Shown: positions 45,018-53,622 of the stretch, one piece after another | Numbering within the stretch: the stretch's first letter is position 1 | Layout of the letters: each line of letters starts with the position of its first letter | Assembly (NCBI GenBank): GCA_039029275.1 | Contig: JBCCGL010000013.1 | Span: 62,001 to 126,000, forward strand | Direction: 5' to 3' | From: JBCCGL01 sp039029275 | GTDB taxonomy: Bacteria; Pseudomonadota; Gammaproteobacteria; JBCCGL01 | DNA length: 64,000 nucleotides | Notes under the pieces: generated by a model | Told to the model about the DNA's origin: nothing | The model's input: only the letters and a program-made list of their open reading frames with translations | Database searches by the model: none | Made by a program: the position numbers and the translations under genes

Positions 45018-46736
45018 TCAAAAGCGGGGCAACGGCTCCTCACTGATCACCTGATTGCGTTCAATTCTGGATTCTTCGTTTTTTAACCAGGCTGGCAGTT
45101 CGTCTGACGCAAGCGAAGCCTGCTGACCCTCTGTTTTTGAATACAAAGTTGCGTCAAGGACCCTAAGGTAATCACGCAAATCAGGGCTTTTGATTCTGGC
45201 GGCGACCGACACGAGATTGCGCGGTGGATTTTCTGGCCAGATCGCCAACGCCCAGTTAATTACTGCGAGATGAATTGATTCTGGGTCGTTTACCGAGACA
45301 GCATTTTTAACCCGAACCAGTGCCGTACGAGAGTTTTGCGCAGCTTTACCCGAATTATCATTAAGCGCATCTTTTTGACCAAGCTTAATCAGCAATACAA
45401 CCGTTGTGGCCACCCACGCCAACAACAGAAACGCCGATACAGCAATCCACAGCCGCGTATCATCGGTTTGAACGCCACTCGCTTCATGCTCAACCGCACC
45501 GTCGGTTTTTTGAGTCTGCGTATCGGAACTATTCTGAACTGTTGCCGCAGAATCTGAAGTACTTTGTTCGCCAATCGCGGGCAGCACGGTGATTGTACGC
45601 GCTGGCAGGCGTTCGACTTTCTGCCGGTCTTCGTGCACATCCCACCACGCCAGTTCAATCGGTGGCAAGGTATGCGTTCCCGCTGCTTGCGCAATAATCG
45701 CCCAGCGTTCGGTATGTTTTCCGGACAATCCGTCGAGCGTCGTTTTGTCTTCCAGCTCAGGTTGGTCGCTATATATCTTGACGTCAGGCACATCCGGCGA
45801 CGTCAGTTTGGGCAGTTGCCCGCGAAGTATCCCCTCGGCGCTAATCCTCAGAGTGCGGGTGATCGGTGTGCCGACGCGGATGTCATCACCGTTTGAGGGC
45901 CACGACTCCTCGAGCGCAACCGATTTGGCCGGAAGCCACCATTGCGCGGTATAGGTTTCCGGCGGCGGTTGTACATCCAACACGACTTCGTTGCTGCGCA
46001 CGCGAATCGGACGCTTGTGCGCCAAGAGACCGCTGAAAGATCCCTGACCTGCATTCGATGCTGGAACCGTTGCGCCCAATACGATTGCCGGCACCACAAC
46101 ACGACCACTTTTTTGCGGGAACAGCACATAGCGTCGCTGCAGAACCGTGTACCAGATGCCATCGCGTTCGAGCCGATAACTTGTGTCCTCACCAAGGCGC
46201 TGATAAATCAAGTCATCGGATTTTGGCTCAGACAAAGAGCCGTCGAAGAAATTGCGCGAGCGAAAAATCTTGACGCTGTAAATCACCTGAGACTGAACGT
46301 ACGGTGATGTATTTTCAACGTCTGCCTCCAGGAAAATTTCGGGAGGCGCTCCGCCGTTGCTGGAGCCCACATTCTGCGGTGTCACACGAACAGTCAGCGG
46401 ATCGCTGCGAGCACTACCGCTTTCAATCGACGGGATCACCAGATCGCCACTGCGCAGGGGTGCCAACGTGTACTGCCAGATTGCGTAGGAGTCGACCGTC
46501 CCGTTGACGATACTCATCTGACTACTCCGTGACGTCGCGAGAACGTCGAAGTCCACTAACAGCGCCGAAACATCTGGCTCTTCATCACCACCGCGTTGAA
46601 TTAATTTAAACGTCAGTGTTTCAGTCTCGGCAATTAGGCTGCGATCAACGCGCGCTTCTAGGCTTTGATCGCTGGCCGCAGCGACGTGCGCAAAAACGAT
46701 CACGCACAGCGTGCATAAGAGTTGTCGGATTACCAC
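45018..46736 (-). CDS. batD: BatD-like aerotolerance/oxygen-tolerance protein
   Basis: A 572-residue BatD-family protein with a signal peptide (LLCTLCVIVFAHVAAA), an extracytoplasmic region of several beta-sandwich domains, one membrane helix near 435-455 (LWIAVSAFLLLAWVATTVVLL) and a short cytoplasmic tail. It is the last gene of the MoxR-Bat operon. Start is GTG at 46736, overlapping the batC stop by seven bases. The exact function of Bat proteins is unsettled; a role in envelope stress resistance is proposed for relatives. Confidence 0.88.
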   Translation of the reverse strand: MVIRQLLCTLCVIVFAHVAAASDQSLEARVDRSLIAETETLTFKLIQRGGDEEPDVSALLVDFDVLATSRSSQMSIVNGTVDSYAIWQYTLAPLRSGDLVIPSIESGSARSDPLTVRVTPQNVGSSNGGAPPEIFLEADVENTSPYVQSQVIYSVKIFRSRNFFDGSLSEPKSDDLIYQRLGEDTSYRLERDGIWYTVLQRRYVLFPQKSGRVVVPAIVLGATVPASNAGQGSFSGLLAHKRPIRVRSNEVVLDVQPPPETYTAQWWLPAKSVALEESWPSNGDDIRVGTPITRTLRISAEGILRGQLPKLTSPDVPDVKIYSDQPELEDKTTLDGLSGKHTERWAIIAQAAGTHTLPPIELAWWDVHEDRQKVERLPARTITVLPAIGEQSTSDSAATVQNSSDTQTQKTDGAVEHEASGVQTDDTRLWIAVSAFLLLAWVATTVVLLIKLGQKDALNDNSGKAAQNSRTALVRVKNAVSVNDPESIHLAVINWALAIWPENPPRNLVSVAARIKSPDLRDYLRVLDATLYSKTEGQQASLASDELPAWLKNEESRIERNQVISEEPLPRF

Positions 46737-47566
46737 GATTCACTTTCCACAATGTCGGCAAAGCGGGATTGATGCGTCACATAAAGCTTGTTGCGTAGCA
46801 GGCCCGCCGGGTCGTCGGGAATTCGCTGTAACTGTTGTTCGACAGCCTGCGCGGATTCATCAAAAGGTTGCTCGATCATTGCCTGCTGCTGTTGACCTTG
46901 ATTTGGGTTTGACGGGTTTTTTGTATGTGCTTGCTGCACGGTTTCCTGCTCACCGTCGAACTGTTGCTGTAGCGCGTTTTTAAGCTCGTTCATCGCATCG
47001 CGCTCGCTATCGTTCGGGTCGTTGCGCCCACTTTGTGCCTGAGCCTGGCGTTCATCCATCGCGGTATTTTGATTTTGCGCGCCTTCTTGCGCTTGCCCGT
47101 TTTGCTGAGCGTTCTGATCGTCGCCGCCTTGCTCATTTTGACCCTCATCACCCTGTTCGGAATTACTGGGGTCAGCGCTGTTTTGTGTTTGCTGTTGCAT
47201 CTGTTGCAGCACCCATTCGCGATTGGCGATACCGTCTTCATGGTTTGGCGCGTGTTTGAGTAACTCATCAAATGCGGCCAGCGACTGTTCCAGTTCGCCG
47301 GAGTGCGCCAGCACTGTCGCGCGATTGTAGAGTGCAGCCTGCGTCGGTGATTGCAAAAAGCTTTCGGCTGCCGCGCCTGCATCGCCGGCCTGAAACTGCG
47401 CTATTCCCCGCCACTCCGGGTTCGCAAATTTTTCGACGGCTTCAGCCGGTTTTTCCTGCCGCAGGAGTTCGACGCCTTGTTGATCCGCGCCGACCCACCA
47501 GTCACGCCAGGCCGCCTGCGCAAATGCGCAATGGAAGAACAGCATAAGAGTCAGAAACGTGCGCAC
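46730..47566 (-). CDS. batC: BatC-like TPR protein
   Basis: A 278-residue protein with a signal peptide (TFLTLMLFFHCAFAQAAW), a TPR region (about 30-130, including YNRATVLAHSGELEQSLAAFDEL), and a long low-complexity Gln/Asn/Asp/Glu-rich tail (about 130-235) that contains no fold. In other operons this part is fused to BatB; here it is separate. Start is GTG at 47566, overlapping the batB stop as TAGTG. The tail ends in a short conserved-looking stretch with DPAGLLRNKLYVTHQSR, typical of BatB/BatC C-termini. Confidence 0.85.
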   Translation of the reverse strand: MRTFLTLMLFFHCAFAQAAWRDWWVGADQQGVELLRQEKPAEAVEKFANPEWRGIAQFQAGDAGAAAESFLQSPTQAALYNRATVLAHSGELEQSLAAFDELLKHAPNHEDGIANREWVLQQMQQQTQNSADPSNSEQGDEGQNEQGGDDQNAQQNGQAQEGAQNQNTAMDERQAQAQSGRNDPNDSERDAMNELKNALQQQFDGEQETVQQAHTKNPSNPNQGQQQQAMIEQPFDESAQAVEQQLQRIPDDPAGLLRNKLYVTHQSRFADIVESESW

Positions 47567-48564
47567 TAGATGGCTCCGCGCCGAAACAAATACGCGACCA
47601 TTGGTATCAACGGCAACAGTAACCAGGGCCCTCGTTCGATCCAGCGTGTGGCCTGCTGATCTTCGGCCACCCGCGCCTGATTGGAAAGCAATTGTTCCTC
47701 CGGCGCTGTCAGTGTACGCAAGTCATCCTCCCCACTCGACAAAGGTGAGTAGCGCCCCCCGCCAGAGATGGCGAGTTGACGCATCGCTGGTGTGTCGATG
47801 CTCGCAATAATGATGTTGCCATCGGCATCTTTCAGATAATTTTCACCGGCCGGAATGGGTGCACCTTCGGGTGTGCCAATACTCAGAACGGATACCGTGT
47901 ACCCCTCGGTGCGTAAGCTGCGTGCAGTCGCGAGGTCGCCCTGGGTCGGTGTCGCATCGCTCATCAGTACGATTTGTCCCGTTCGCACACCTGCTCCCCG
48001 CATCAAGCTCGCTGCCTCATTTAGAGCCGCGCTCAGGTCACTGCCCTGCACCGGCATGATATCGGGTGAAATTGACGGCACCATCGCATTGATCGTGCGC
48101 GTATCGTCTGTCAGCGGACTGATCACGTACGGTGCCGCGCCAAAGGCAACCATTCCGACCTGAATATTACGACTCTTTTCGAGCAAATCCCGCGCCTTGA
48201 AACGCGCCCTGGTCATGCGGTCGGGTGCAACGTCGGACACGCGCATCGAGGGCGACGCGTCCAACACAATCACGCGCGCGCGCTGATCGCGAAACACCGG
48301 CACAGACTCTTCTTCCCAGCTTGGGCCCGACAGTGCGGCGACAAACAAACATCCGCCGAGGGCAAGCAATAGGCATTGCAATCGATTGCGGGCGTGTGCC
48401 GTTGTGCCGAGTTGATAGTCGAGCAACAACCTGTCGACAACGGCTTGCCAACTATTGAAGCGACGCGTGTGAAACCACATCGCACAAATCGCCCACAACA
48501 GGGGCACCGTCAACAGAAGCCACCAGGGTCGCAAAAAATGGAAATGTTCCAATGCGCCGGTCAT
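47566..48564 (-). CDS. batB: BatB-like von Willebrand A domain protein
   Basis: A roughly 332-residue membrane-anchored VWA protein: N-terminal helices (WWLLLTVPLLWAICAMW and LQCLLLALGGCLFVAALSG), then a VWA domain with the MIDAS motif DASPSM and LMSDATPTQGD, and a C-terminal membrane helix (WLLLPLIPMVAYLF). I chose the ATG at 48564, three bases past the batA stop, over an upstream TTG at 48588. Part of the seven-gene MoxR-Bat operon. Confidence 0.9.
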   Translation of the reverse strand: MTGALEHFHFLRPWWLLLTVPLLWAICAMWFHTRRFNSWQAVVDRLLLDYQLGTTAHARNRLQCLLLALGGCLFVAALSGPSWEEESVPVFRDQRARVIVLDASPSMRVSDVAPDRMTRARFKARDLLEKSRNIQVGMVAFGAAPYVISPLTDDTRTINAMVPSISPDIMPVQGSDLSAALNEAASLMRGAGVRTGQIVLMSDATPTQGDLATARSLRTEGYTVSVLSIGTPEGAPIPAGENYLKDADGNIIIASIDTPAMRQLAISGGGRYSPLSSGEDDLRTLTAPEEQLLSNQARVAEDQQATRWIERGPWLLLPLIPMVAYLFRRGAI

Positions 48565-48566
48565 CT

Positions 48567-49550
48567 TTAAGCCGCCCGTCTGCGCCAATACAAGACAGTA
48601 ATCAGCAATCCCATCAGGATCAGAGGCCAGTAATACAACTCGGTCAGCGGGCGATAAAAATCATCTCCAACTTCGGTGGGTTCGAGTTCGTCGATCAAAG
48701 CGTAGATTTCGCCGAGTTCGTCAAGGTCGCGGGCGCGGAAATACCGCCCTCCGGTCGCATCCGCAATTTCTTTTAAGGATTTTTCATCCAGTGGTCGCCC
48801 GCGCTGGCTGAAAAAATTGAACAGACCGCCGACGCGCGCTTCAGCGCCCACTCCAATTGTGTGAATGCGGATGTCTTCTTTTGCCGCCAGCCTCGAAGCC
48901 TCTTGCGGCGACACCAGACCTGAGGTGTTAGAGCCATCGGTAAGTAATATCAGCAAGCGACTTTGCGCCGGACGTTCACGAAGTCTTTTAACCGAGAGTC
49001 CTATCGCGTCTCCAATTGAGGTATTTTGCCCTGCCAAACCAATCACCGCTTCCTCAAGGAAGTGGCGCACAGTCTTGAGGTCGAATGTCAGAGGCGTTTG
49101 AACGTAAGCTTGTGTGCCAAACAAAATCAATCCAACACGATCGCCTTGCCGGCGTTCGATAAATTCACCCGCGACTGCTTTAACTGCCTGCAAGCGGGTG
49201 AGCCTGTTACCACCGTAAGCAAAGTCGTGCTCTTCCATACTGCCCGAGATATCGACGGCCATCATCAGGTCGCGCCCACTCACCGGTAGCGCGACCGATT
49301 CACCCAGCCAGATTGGACGCGCGGCTGCGATCAACAAACTCACCCAGATCAGAATCAACAGCGAGAGATTCAGGTCTGGGAGTCGAAATCGAACGGAATG
49401 ATCTCCCTTCTTTTCCGGCGAAGCCAACGATGAATAAAAGGGCACATACAAGGCTGTTTCCCGCTTAGTCTGCAATGGCTTGCTGGCAAATCGAATCAAC
49501 AGTGGTAAAGGCGCGATCAGCAAAACCCACCACCACGCAAGGCTAAGCAT
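48567..49550 (-). CDS. batA: BatA-like von Willebrand A domain protein
   Basis: A 327-residue VWA protein with two N-terminal membrane helices, a MIDAS site AVDISGSMEEHDF near 95 and LILLTDGSNTSG near 200, and a final membrane helix (YYWPLILMGLLITVLYW). The VWA domain should face the periplasm and bind a metal-dependent partner. It overlaps the DUF4381 gene by eight bases, and batB follows directly. Confidence 0.92.
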   Translation of the reverse strand: MLSLAWWWVLLIAPLPLLIRFASKPLQTKRETALYVPFYSSLASPEKKGDHSVRFRLPDLNLSLLILIWVSLLIAAARPIWLGESVALPVSGRDLMMAVDISGSMEEHDFAYGGNRLTRLQAVKAVAGEFIERRQGDRVGLILFGTQAYVQTPLTFDLKTVRHFLEEAVIGLAGQNTSIGDAIGLSVKRLRERPAQSRLLILLTDGSNTSGLVSPQEASRLAAKEDIRIHTIGVGAEARVGGLFNFFSQRGRPLDEKSLKEIADATGGRYFRARDLDELGEIYALIDELEPTEVGDDFYRPLTELYYWPLILMGLLITVLYWRRRAA

Positions 49551-50043
49551 GCTGTCGCCTCACGTTGACAGCGTGAATTGTGCGTTCAACTAAATCGAGT
49601 AGCGATTGTGTATCAATGGGCAAACGCTCGGGTTGTTGAAAGACGCTATCCGCAACGTATCTGCCGTCGCCCTGCGTGAATTCGTTACCTCTGCTTATCT
49701 CATCAAGTTTCCGCAACCATGCCTCGCCAACCAAACTTGCCACATGCTCCTGTGGGTATAGCGCGAGCGCGACACGGCGCAACAATTTTGTGCAGGCTTG
49801 CAGCTGCGTGCTGACTTCGGTCGCTGAACCCGAGGGCAAAGCTCGGATAGCAGACAGCTCGAGGAGCGCAGCGCGACGCCACCGATTGGCTCGATGCCCA
49901 CTGTACCAGTACCAAACAAGCCCGGCAGAGACGGCAATTATGAAGACGGCTAGGATCCACCAACCCGGTGCCGGTGGCCACCACCCCGGGTCCGTCGGCA
50001 TATGCAAAGCGCGAAGTTGGTCGACAGGCAGATTGCCATTCAT
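49543..50043 (-). CDS. DUF4381 protein of the MoxR-Bat operon
   Basis: A 166-residue protein with the DUF4381 start LRALHMPTDPGWWPPAPGWW, one membrane helix (ILAVFIIAVSAGLVWYWY, about 28-46) and a cytoplasmic helical part that includes LLRRVALALYPQEHVASLVGEAWLRKLD. This small protein is a constant member of such operons between DUF58 and batA. Function unknown. ATGA overlap with the DUF58 gene. Confidence 0.85.
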   Translation of the reverse strand: MNGNLPVDQLRALHMPTDPGWWPPAPGWWILAVFIIAVSAGLVWYWYSGHRANRWRRAALLELSAIRALPSGSATEVSTQLQACTKLLRRVALALYPQEHVASLVGEAWLRKLDEISRGNEFTQGDGRYVADSVFQQPERLPIDTQSLLDLVERTIHAVNVRRQHA

Positions 50044-51077
50044 GCTCTGTCGTCCCTGCGAATTAGTGTGAACTCCGGATCCCGATTCAGAATCGAGTGC
50101 GCTACATCGGTGTAATTGTCTTCACTCGTCAGCTCAACGCAAAAGTTCCCAGCGCCAGAAAAAAGATCGACGAGGTTTTGCGAGATTCGGGCATGGTTGG
50201 ATTTATGGCTACGCTGCAGGCGCGCGTCACCCGCATCGAATTCAGTGTGATGCTCCCCGTCCGAAATAGCGAAGCGTCCCGAATTCGGTAGGGCGCGTTC
50301 AACCCTGTCCACTGTACGTGCGGCGATGCATTCGGTATGCAGGGATAACCAGCGCAGGTGTTGCTGGTCTGTTGCATCCAGATTGGCAAAATCACTGACG
50401 ACCACGACAGTGCTGCCCGGGTGCGCAAGCGCTCGCAGGCGCGCGAGTGCAGATGAAAAGTAACCAGGATTAGCCAACTGCGCAGCGCTTGACTGGATCA
50501 ATAAACTGTCGCGATGCATATCGACCAGCGTGCGTATCAACGCGAGCGTGCCGCGAGTACTGCTCAGAGGCTTCAGTTCTATATGCCGCGTCTCGTTAAC
50601 CACGACCCCTCCGATGCGCTCTCCGGTGGCAGCATACGTCCACGCCAGTTGCGTAGCGAGGCGAGCCGCGACAATCGATTTAAGCGCGCGCCGAGTGCCG
50701 AATCGCATGGTGCGACCGAAATCGACAACAAAAAATACCGGTCGTTCCTTCTCCTGCTCAAACAGTTTGGTGTGTACGACATTGGTGCGAGCGGTGACGT
50801 TCCAATCGATCAGTCGAACGTCATCACCCGGCTGATAAACTCGCGCCTCAGCAAAGTCAAGACCGCGCCCCAGAGCGCGACTGCGCTGACTGGCAGTCCG
50901 AGGTGCCAGAGTGCGTTTGCGTCGACGACTACTGCGCTCGCGCGCATGGTGGCGTATTTGTAAAAGCTCATCCAAAGACAAATGAATACCATCACCGTGT
51001 GACGCTTGCGCATTGCCGTGCTGCGCCTGATGGTCGGCCGGTTCGCGATCAAACACCTGTTTTAGGGTCGAAAGCAT
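50040..51077 (-). CDS. DUF58 domain protein
   Basis: A 345-residue cytoplasmic DUF58 protein. The core RALGRGLDFAEARVYQPGDDVRLIDWNVTART (positions about 68-99) is the family signature, followed by a degenerate VWA-like fold (VFFVVDFGRTMRFGTR). It should act with the MoxR ATPase gene just upstream. The ATG at 51077 is preferred to a TTG one codon earlier. The gap to moxR is 14 bases. Confidence 0.9.
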   Translation of the reverse strand: MLSTLKQVFDREPADHQAQHGNAQASHGDGIHLSLDELLQIRHHARERSSRRRKRTLAPRTASQRSRALGRGLDFAEARVYQPGDDVRLIDWNVTARTNVVHTKLFEQEKERPVFFVVDFGRTMRFGTRRALKSIVAARLATQLAWTYAATGERIGGVVVNETRHIELKPLSSTRGTLALIRTLVDMHRDSLLIQSSAAQLANPGYFSSALARLRALAHPGSTVVVVSDFANLDATDQQHLRWLSLHTECIAARTVDRVERALPNSGRFAISDGEHHTEFDAGDARLQRSHKSNHARISQNLVDLFSGAGNFCVELTSEDNYTDVAHSILNRDPEFTLIRRDDRA

Positions 51078-51091
51078 CAAAGGGCCTCGAA

Positions 51092-52081
51092 CTATGGCGC
51101 GGGAACCAGCGAGATCAATTTGTCGACGACTTGATCGACGCTGATACCATCTGCTTCGGCTTGGTACGACAACAACAATCGATGCCGAAGCACATCATGT
51201 GCAACGGCCTGAACATCCGCAGGCGATACGTAATTTCGCTTTGCGAGCCAGGCGTGCGCGCGTGCACACGCGTCGAGTGATATGGTGGCGCGCGGACTGC
51301 CGCCATAGTCGATCCAACGGGCGAGATTGTCATCCAGCGCCGCAGGGTTACGCGTGCTGACAATCAGGCGCACAATGTAATCTTCGACCGGATCAGCCAT
51401 AAAGACGCCAAGCACTTCTGTTCTAGCCTGTTTCAGGTTAACCAGGCTCAGGCTTATCGCGCGGGATTGAGCCGCGTTGACAGCTTCACTGCGGACCAGG
51501 CGCAAAATATCGCGCTCCGTTGATGGGTGTGGATAGTCGACCTTCACGTGCATCAGAAATCGATCGAGCTGTGCTTCTGGCAATGGATACGTGCCCTCCT
51601 GTTCAATCGGGTTTTGCGTTGCCATGACCATAAATACTTCCGGCAGATCGTAGGTTTTTTGTCCGACGGTAATTTGCAATTCGGCCATCGCCTCAAGCAG
51701 GGCAGACTGAACTTTGGCTGGCGCGCGATTGACCTCATCGGCGAGGATCAGATTGCTGAACAACGGGCCGCGCTGAAACTGGAATGCACCATCGTGGGGG
51801 CGGTAGATTTCAGTGCCGGTTATGTCGGCCGGGAGCAAATCCGGTGTGAATTGGATGCGTTGAAAGTCGCCTTCAATCGCATCGGCCAGCACGTTAATCG
51901 CCCGCGTTTTTGCCAATCCCGGCGCGCCTTCCACCAGCAAATGACCACCGGTTAACAACGCAATCAGTAAGCGATCAACCAGCTCATGCTGACCAATAAC
52001 CTGAGAGTTGAGCGTATCGCGCAAGGCGAGGATGTCACGTTGCGCCGAGCTAATGGATGCGACCTGTTCGTTTGTGTTCAT
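51092..52081 (-). CDS. MoxR-family AAA+ ATPase
   Basis: A 329-residue AAA+ ATPase (from ATG 52081; a TTG five codons earlier is less likely). Walker A GAPGLAKTRAINVLAD, Walker B LILADEVNRAPAKVQ, sensor VFMVMATQNPIEQEGTYPLPEAQLDRF and the lid are all intact. MoxR proteins act as chaperones for VWA proteins, matching the BatA, BatB and DUF58 partners downstream. First gene of the operon; divergent from the SDR gene. Confidence 0.94.
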   Translation of the reverse strand: MNTNEQVASISSAQRDILALRDTLNSQVIGQHELVDRLLIALLTGGHLLVEGAPGLAKTRAINVLADAIEGDFQRIQFTPDLLPADITGTEIYRPHDGAFQFQRGPLFSNLILADEVNRAPAKVQSALLEAMAELQITVGQKTYDLPEVFMVMATQNPIEQEGTYPLPEAQLDRFLMHVKVDYPHPSTERDILRLVRSEAVNAAQSRAISLSLVNLKQARTEVLGVFMADPVEDYIVRLIVSTRNPAALDDNLARWIDYGGSPRATISLDACARAHAWLAKRNYVSPADVQAVAHDVLRHRLLLSYQAEADGISVDQVVDKLISLVPAP

Positions 52082-52179
52082 TGTTTTTATATCCAATGGG
52101 CGTTACGCGCTATTAGACGTCATCATGATGATAGACTGGCACAGCACTTTTCTGTGCGGATTTTAATGGAGCGGTCTCA

Positions 52180-53040
52180 GTGATCAATGACAGTCCGGCA
52201 AGCCCGGAAAATAGTAAATTCAACGTCATGGTTACGGGTTGTTCGAGTGGTATCGGCCAATGCGTCGCGATTGCGTTGCACGAGCGCAGCTACCGGGTAT
52301 TTGCGACTGTACGCAAAGAGAGTGACCGCACCCCGCTTGAGCAACGCGGCATTGAATCGTTAATTATGGATTACGACGACAGTGAGAGTATAACCATTTG
52401 CAGCGACGAGGTGCTAAGGCGCACCGACGACAACATATACGCGCTGTTCAACAATGGTGCTTTTGGTCAACCAGGTGCTTGCGAAGATTTATCGCGTGAA
52501 GCGCTGCGGGAACAGTTTGAGTCAAATTTCTTTGGGTGGGTAGAACTGACCAACCGGCTGATTCCGTCCATGCGTCGCAATGGACGCGGTCGCATTATTC
52601 AAAACAGCTCGATTTTAGGATTCGCCGCGATGCCGATGCGCGGCGCTTACAATGCCAGCAAATTCGCGATCGAGGGTTTCAGCGACACCTTGCGGCTTGA
52701 GCTTAAAGGCTCTGGCGTACACGTAAGCTTGATCGAACCCGGGCCGATCCTCAGTTCTTTCAGAGCGAATGCCTATAAAAAATTCCTGCAACATATCAAT
52801 ACCAATGACAGCGTCCACGGCGCGCGCTACTCGGCGATGATTGAAAGGTTTGAAAAAGAAGGGCAAGCCGTGCCGTTCACTTTGCCGCCCGAAGCGGTAC
52901 TCAAACGCGTCATCCATGCGCTCGAAAGCAAGCGACCGAAGATTCGATACCCGGTCACTGTTCCGACCTACTTTTTCGCATGGGCACAGCGTTTTTTAAG
53001 TGCTCGAATGCTGGATCGCTTGCTTGCGCGGGTGGGCTAG
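52180..53040 (+). CDS. Short-chain dehydrogenase/reductase
   Basis: A 286-residue SDR. NVMVTGCSSGIGQCVAIAL is the nucleotide motif, NNGAFGQPG follows, the catalytic serine is in IIQNSSILGF and YNASKFAIEGFSDTLRLEL holds Tyr and Lys. The C-terminal region (YSAMIERFEKEG and a final hydrophobic helix) resembles retinol/steroid-type SDRs. Start is GTG at 52180; the true start could be slightly later. Substrate unknown. Confidence 0.88.
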   Translation: MINDSPASPENSKFNVMVTGCSSGIGQCVAIALHERSYRVFATVRKESDRTPLEQRGIESLIMDYDDSESITICSDEVLRRTDDNIYALFNNGAFGQPGACEDLSREALREQFESNFFGWVELTNRLIPSMRRNGRGRIIQNSSILGFAAMPMRGAYNASKFAIEGFSDTLRLELKGSGVHVSLIEPGPILSSFRANAYKKFLQHINTNDSVHGARYSAMIERFEKEGQAVPFTLPPEAVLKRVIHALESKRPKIRYPVTVPTYFFAWAQRFLSARMLDRLLARVG

Positions 53041-53111
53041 TGAGCACTCTATCGCATCGCGAATAAGACCCGCTCCAGATACTCAAGTTCCGGTCGAAAT
53101 CTACTGGTAGA

Positions 53112-53137
53112 GCGCAGAGTGTTCTGCTAGTCTGCGC
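53112..53137. repeat. Inverted repeat between the SDR and flavodoxin genes
   Basis: GCGCAGA (53112-53118) and TCTGCGC (53131-53137) form a perfect 7-base stem with a 12-base loop, 29 bases before the flavodoxin ATG. It might be the SDR terminator or a leader structure; evidence is weak. Confidence 0.35.
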
Positions 53138-53165
53138 CGCTAAATTTTCTCTTTAGGGTTTTGAG

Positions 53166-53615
53166 ATGGCCTCAGTATCAATCATCGTCGGCACGGTTTA
53201 CGGCACAGCAAAAGCGCTCGCGGAAGACATTAAATCCGAGCTTGAAAACGCCAACCATTCCGTCTCGATAATTGAGAACGCCAAAGCTGGCGACATTCCA
53301 ACTGAAGACGGCGCGATTTTACTGGTGTGCACGTCAACTACCGGTGCAGGTGAGCTTCCTGGTAATCTGGAGCCATTGTACGATGAACTCAAAGCCAACC
53401 CACAGTCGCTTGGGCACCTTCGCTACGCCGTCGTTAATTTGGGAGACAGCTCGTTCGGCGACACCTACTGCGGTGCCGGTAAATTGATGGACGAATTACT
53501 CAGCGAACAGGGTGCGAGCGCACTCAGCCCACCGCTGGAAATCGACGCGTGTGAAACCATGATGCCCGAAGATGAAGCGGTGCCGTGGGCGGCGGATGTA
53601 TTCGCCTCAGCGTGA
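53166..53615 (+). CDS. MioC-like flavodoxin
   Basis: A 149-residue flavodoxin-fold FMN protein. Phosphate loop GTVYGTAKALAED (residues 8-20), then CTSTTGAGELPGNLEPLYDEL and NLGDSSFGDTYCGAGKLMDELL bind FMN, as in MioC and the flavodoxin domain of sulfite reductase. It is a likely single-electron carrier; partner unknown. Converges on the ABC permease gene, seven bases apart. Confidence 0.9.
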   Translation: MASVSIIVGTVYGTAKALAEDIKSELENANHSVSIIENAKAGDIPTEDGAILLVCTSTTGAGELPGNLEPLYDELKANPQSLGHLRYAVVNLGDSSFGDTYCGAGKLMDELLSEQGASALSPPLEIDACETMMPEDEAVPWAADVFASA

Positions 53616-53622
53616 TGGTCGC

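Noticed and set aside
46860..47190. Gln/Asn-rich segment as a DNA repeat or recombination site
   Set aside because: It is low-complexity protein coding sequence in batC; no exact tandem DNA repeat unit is visible.
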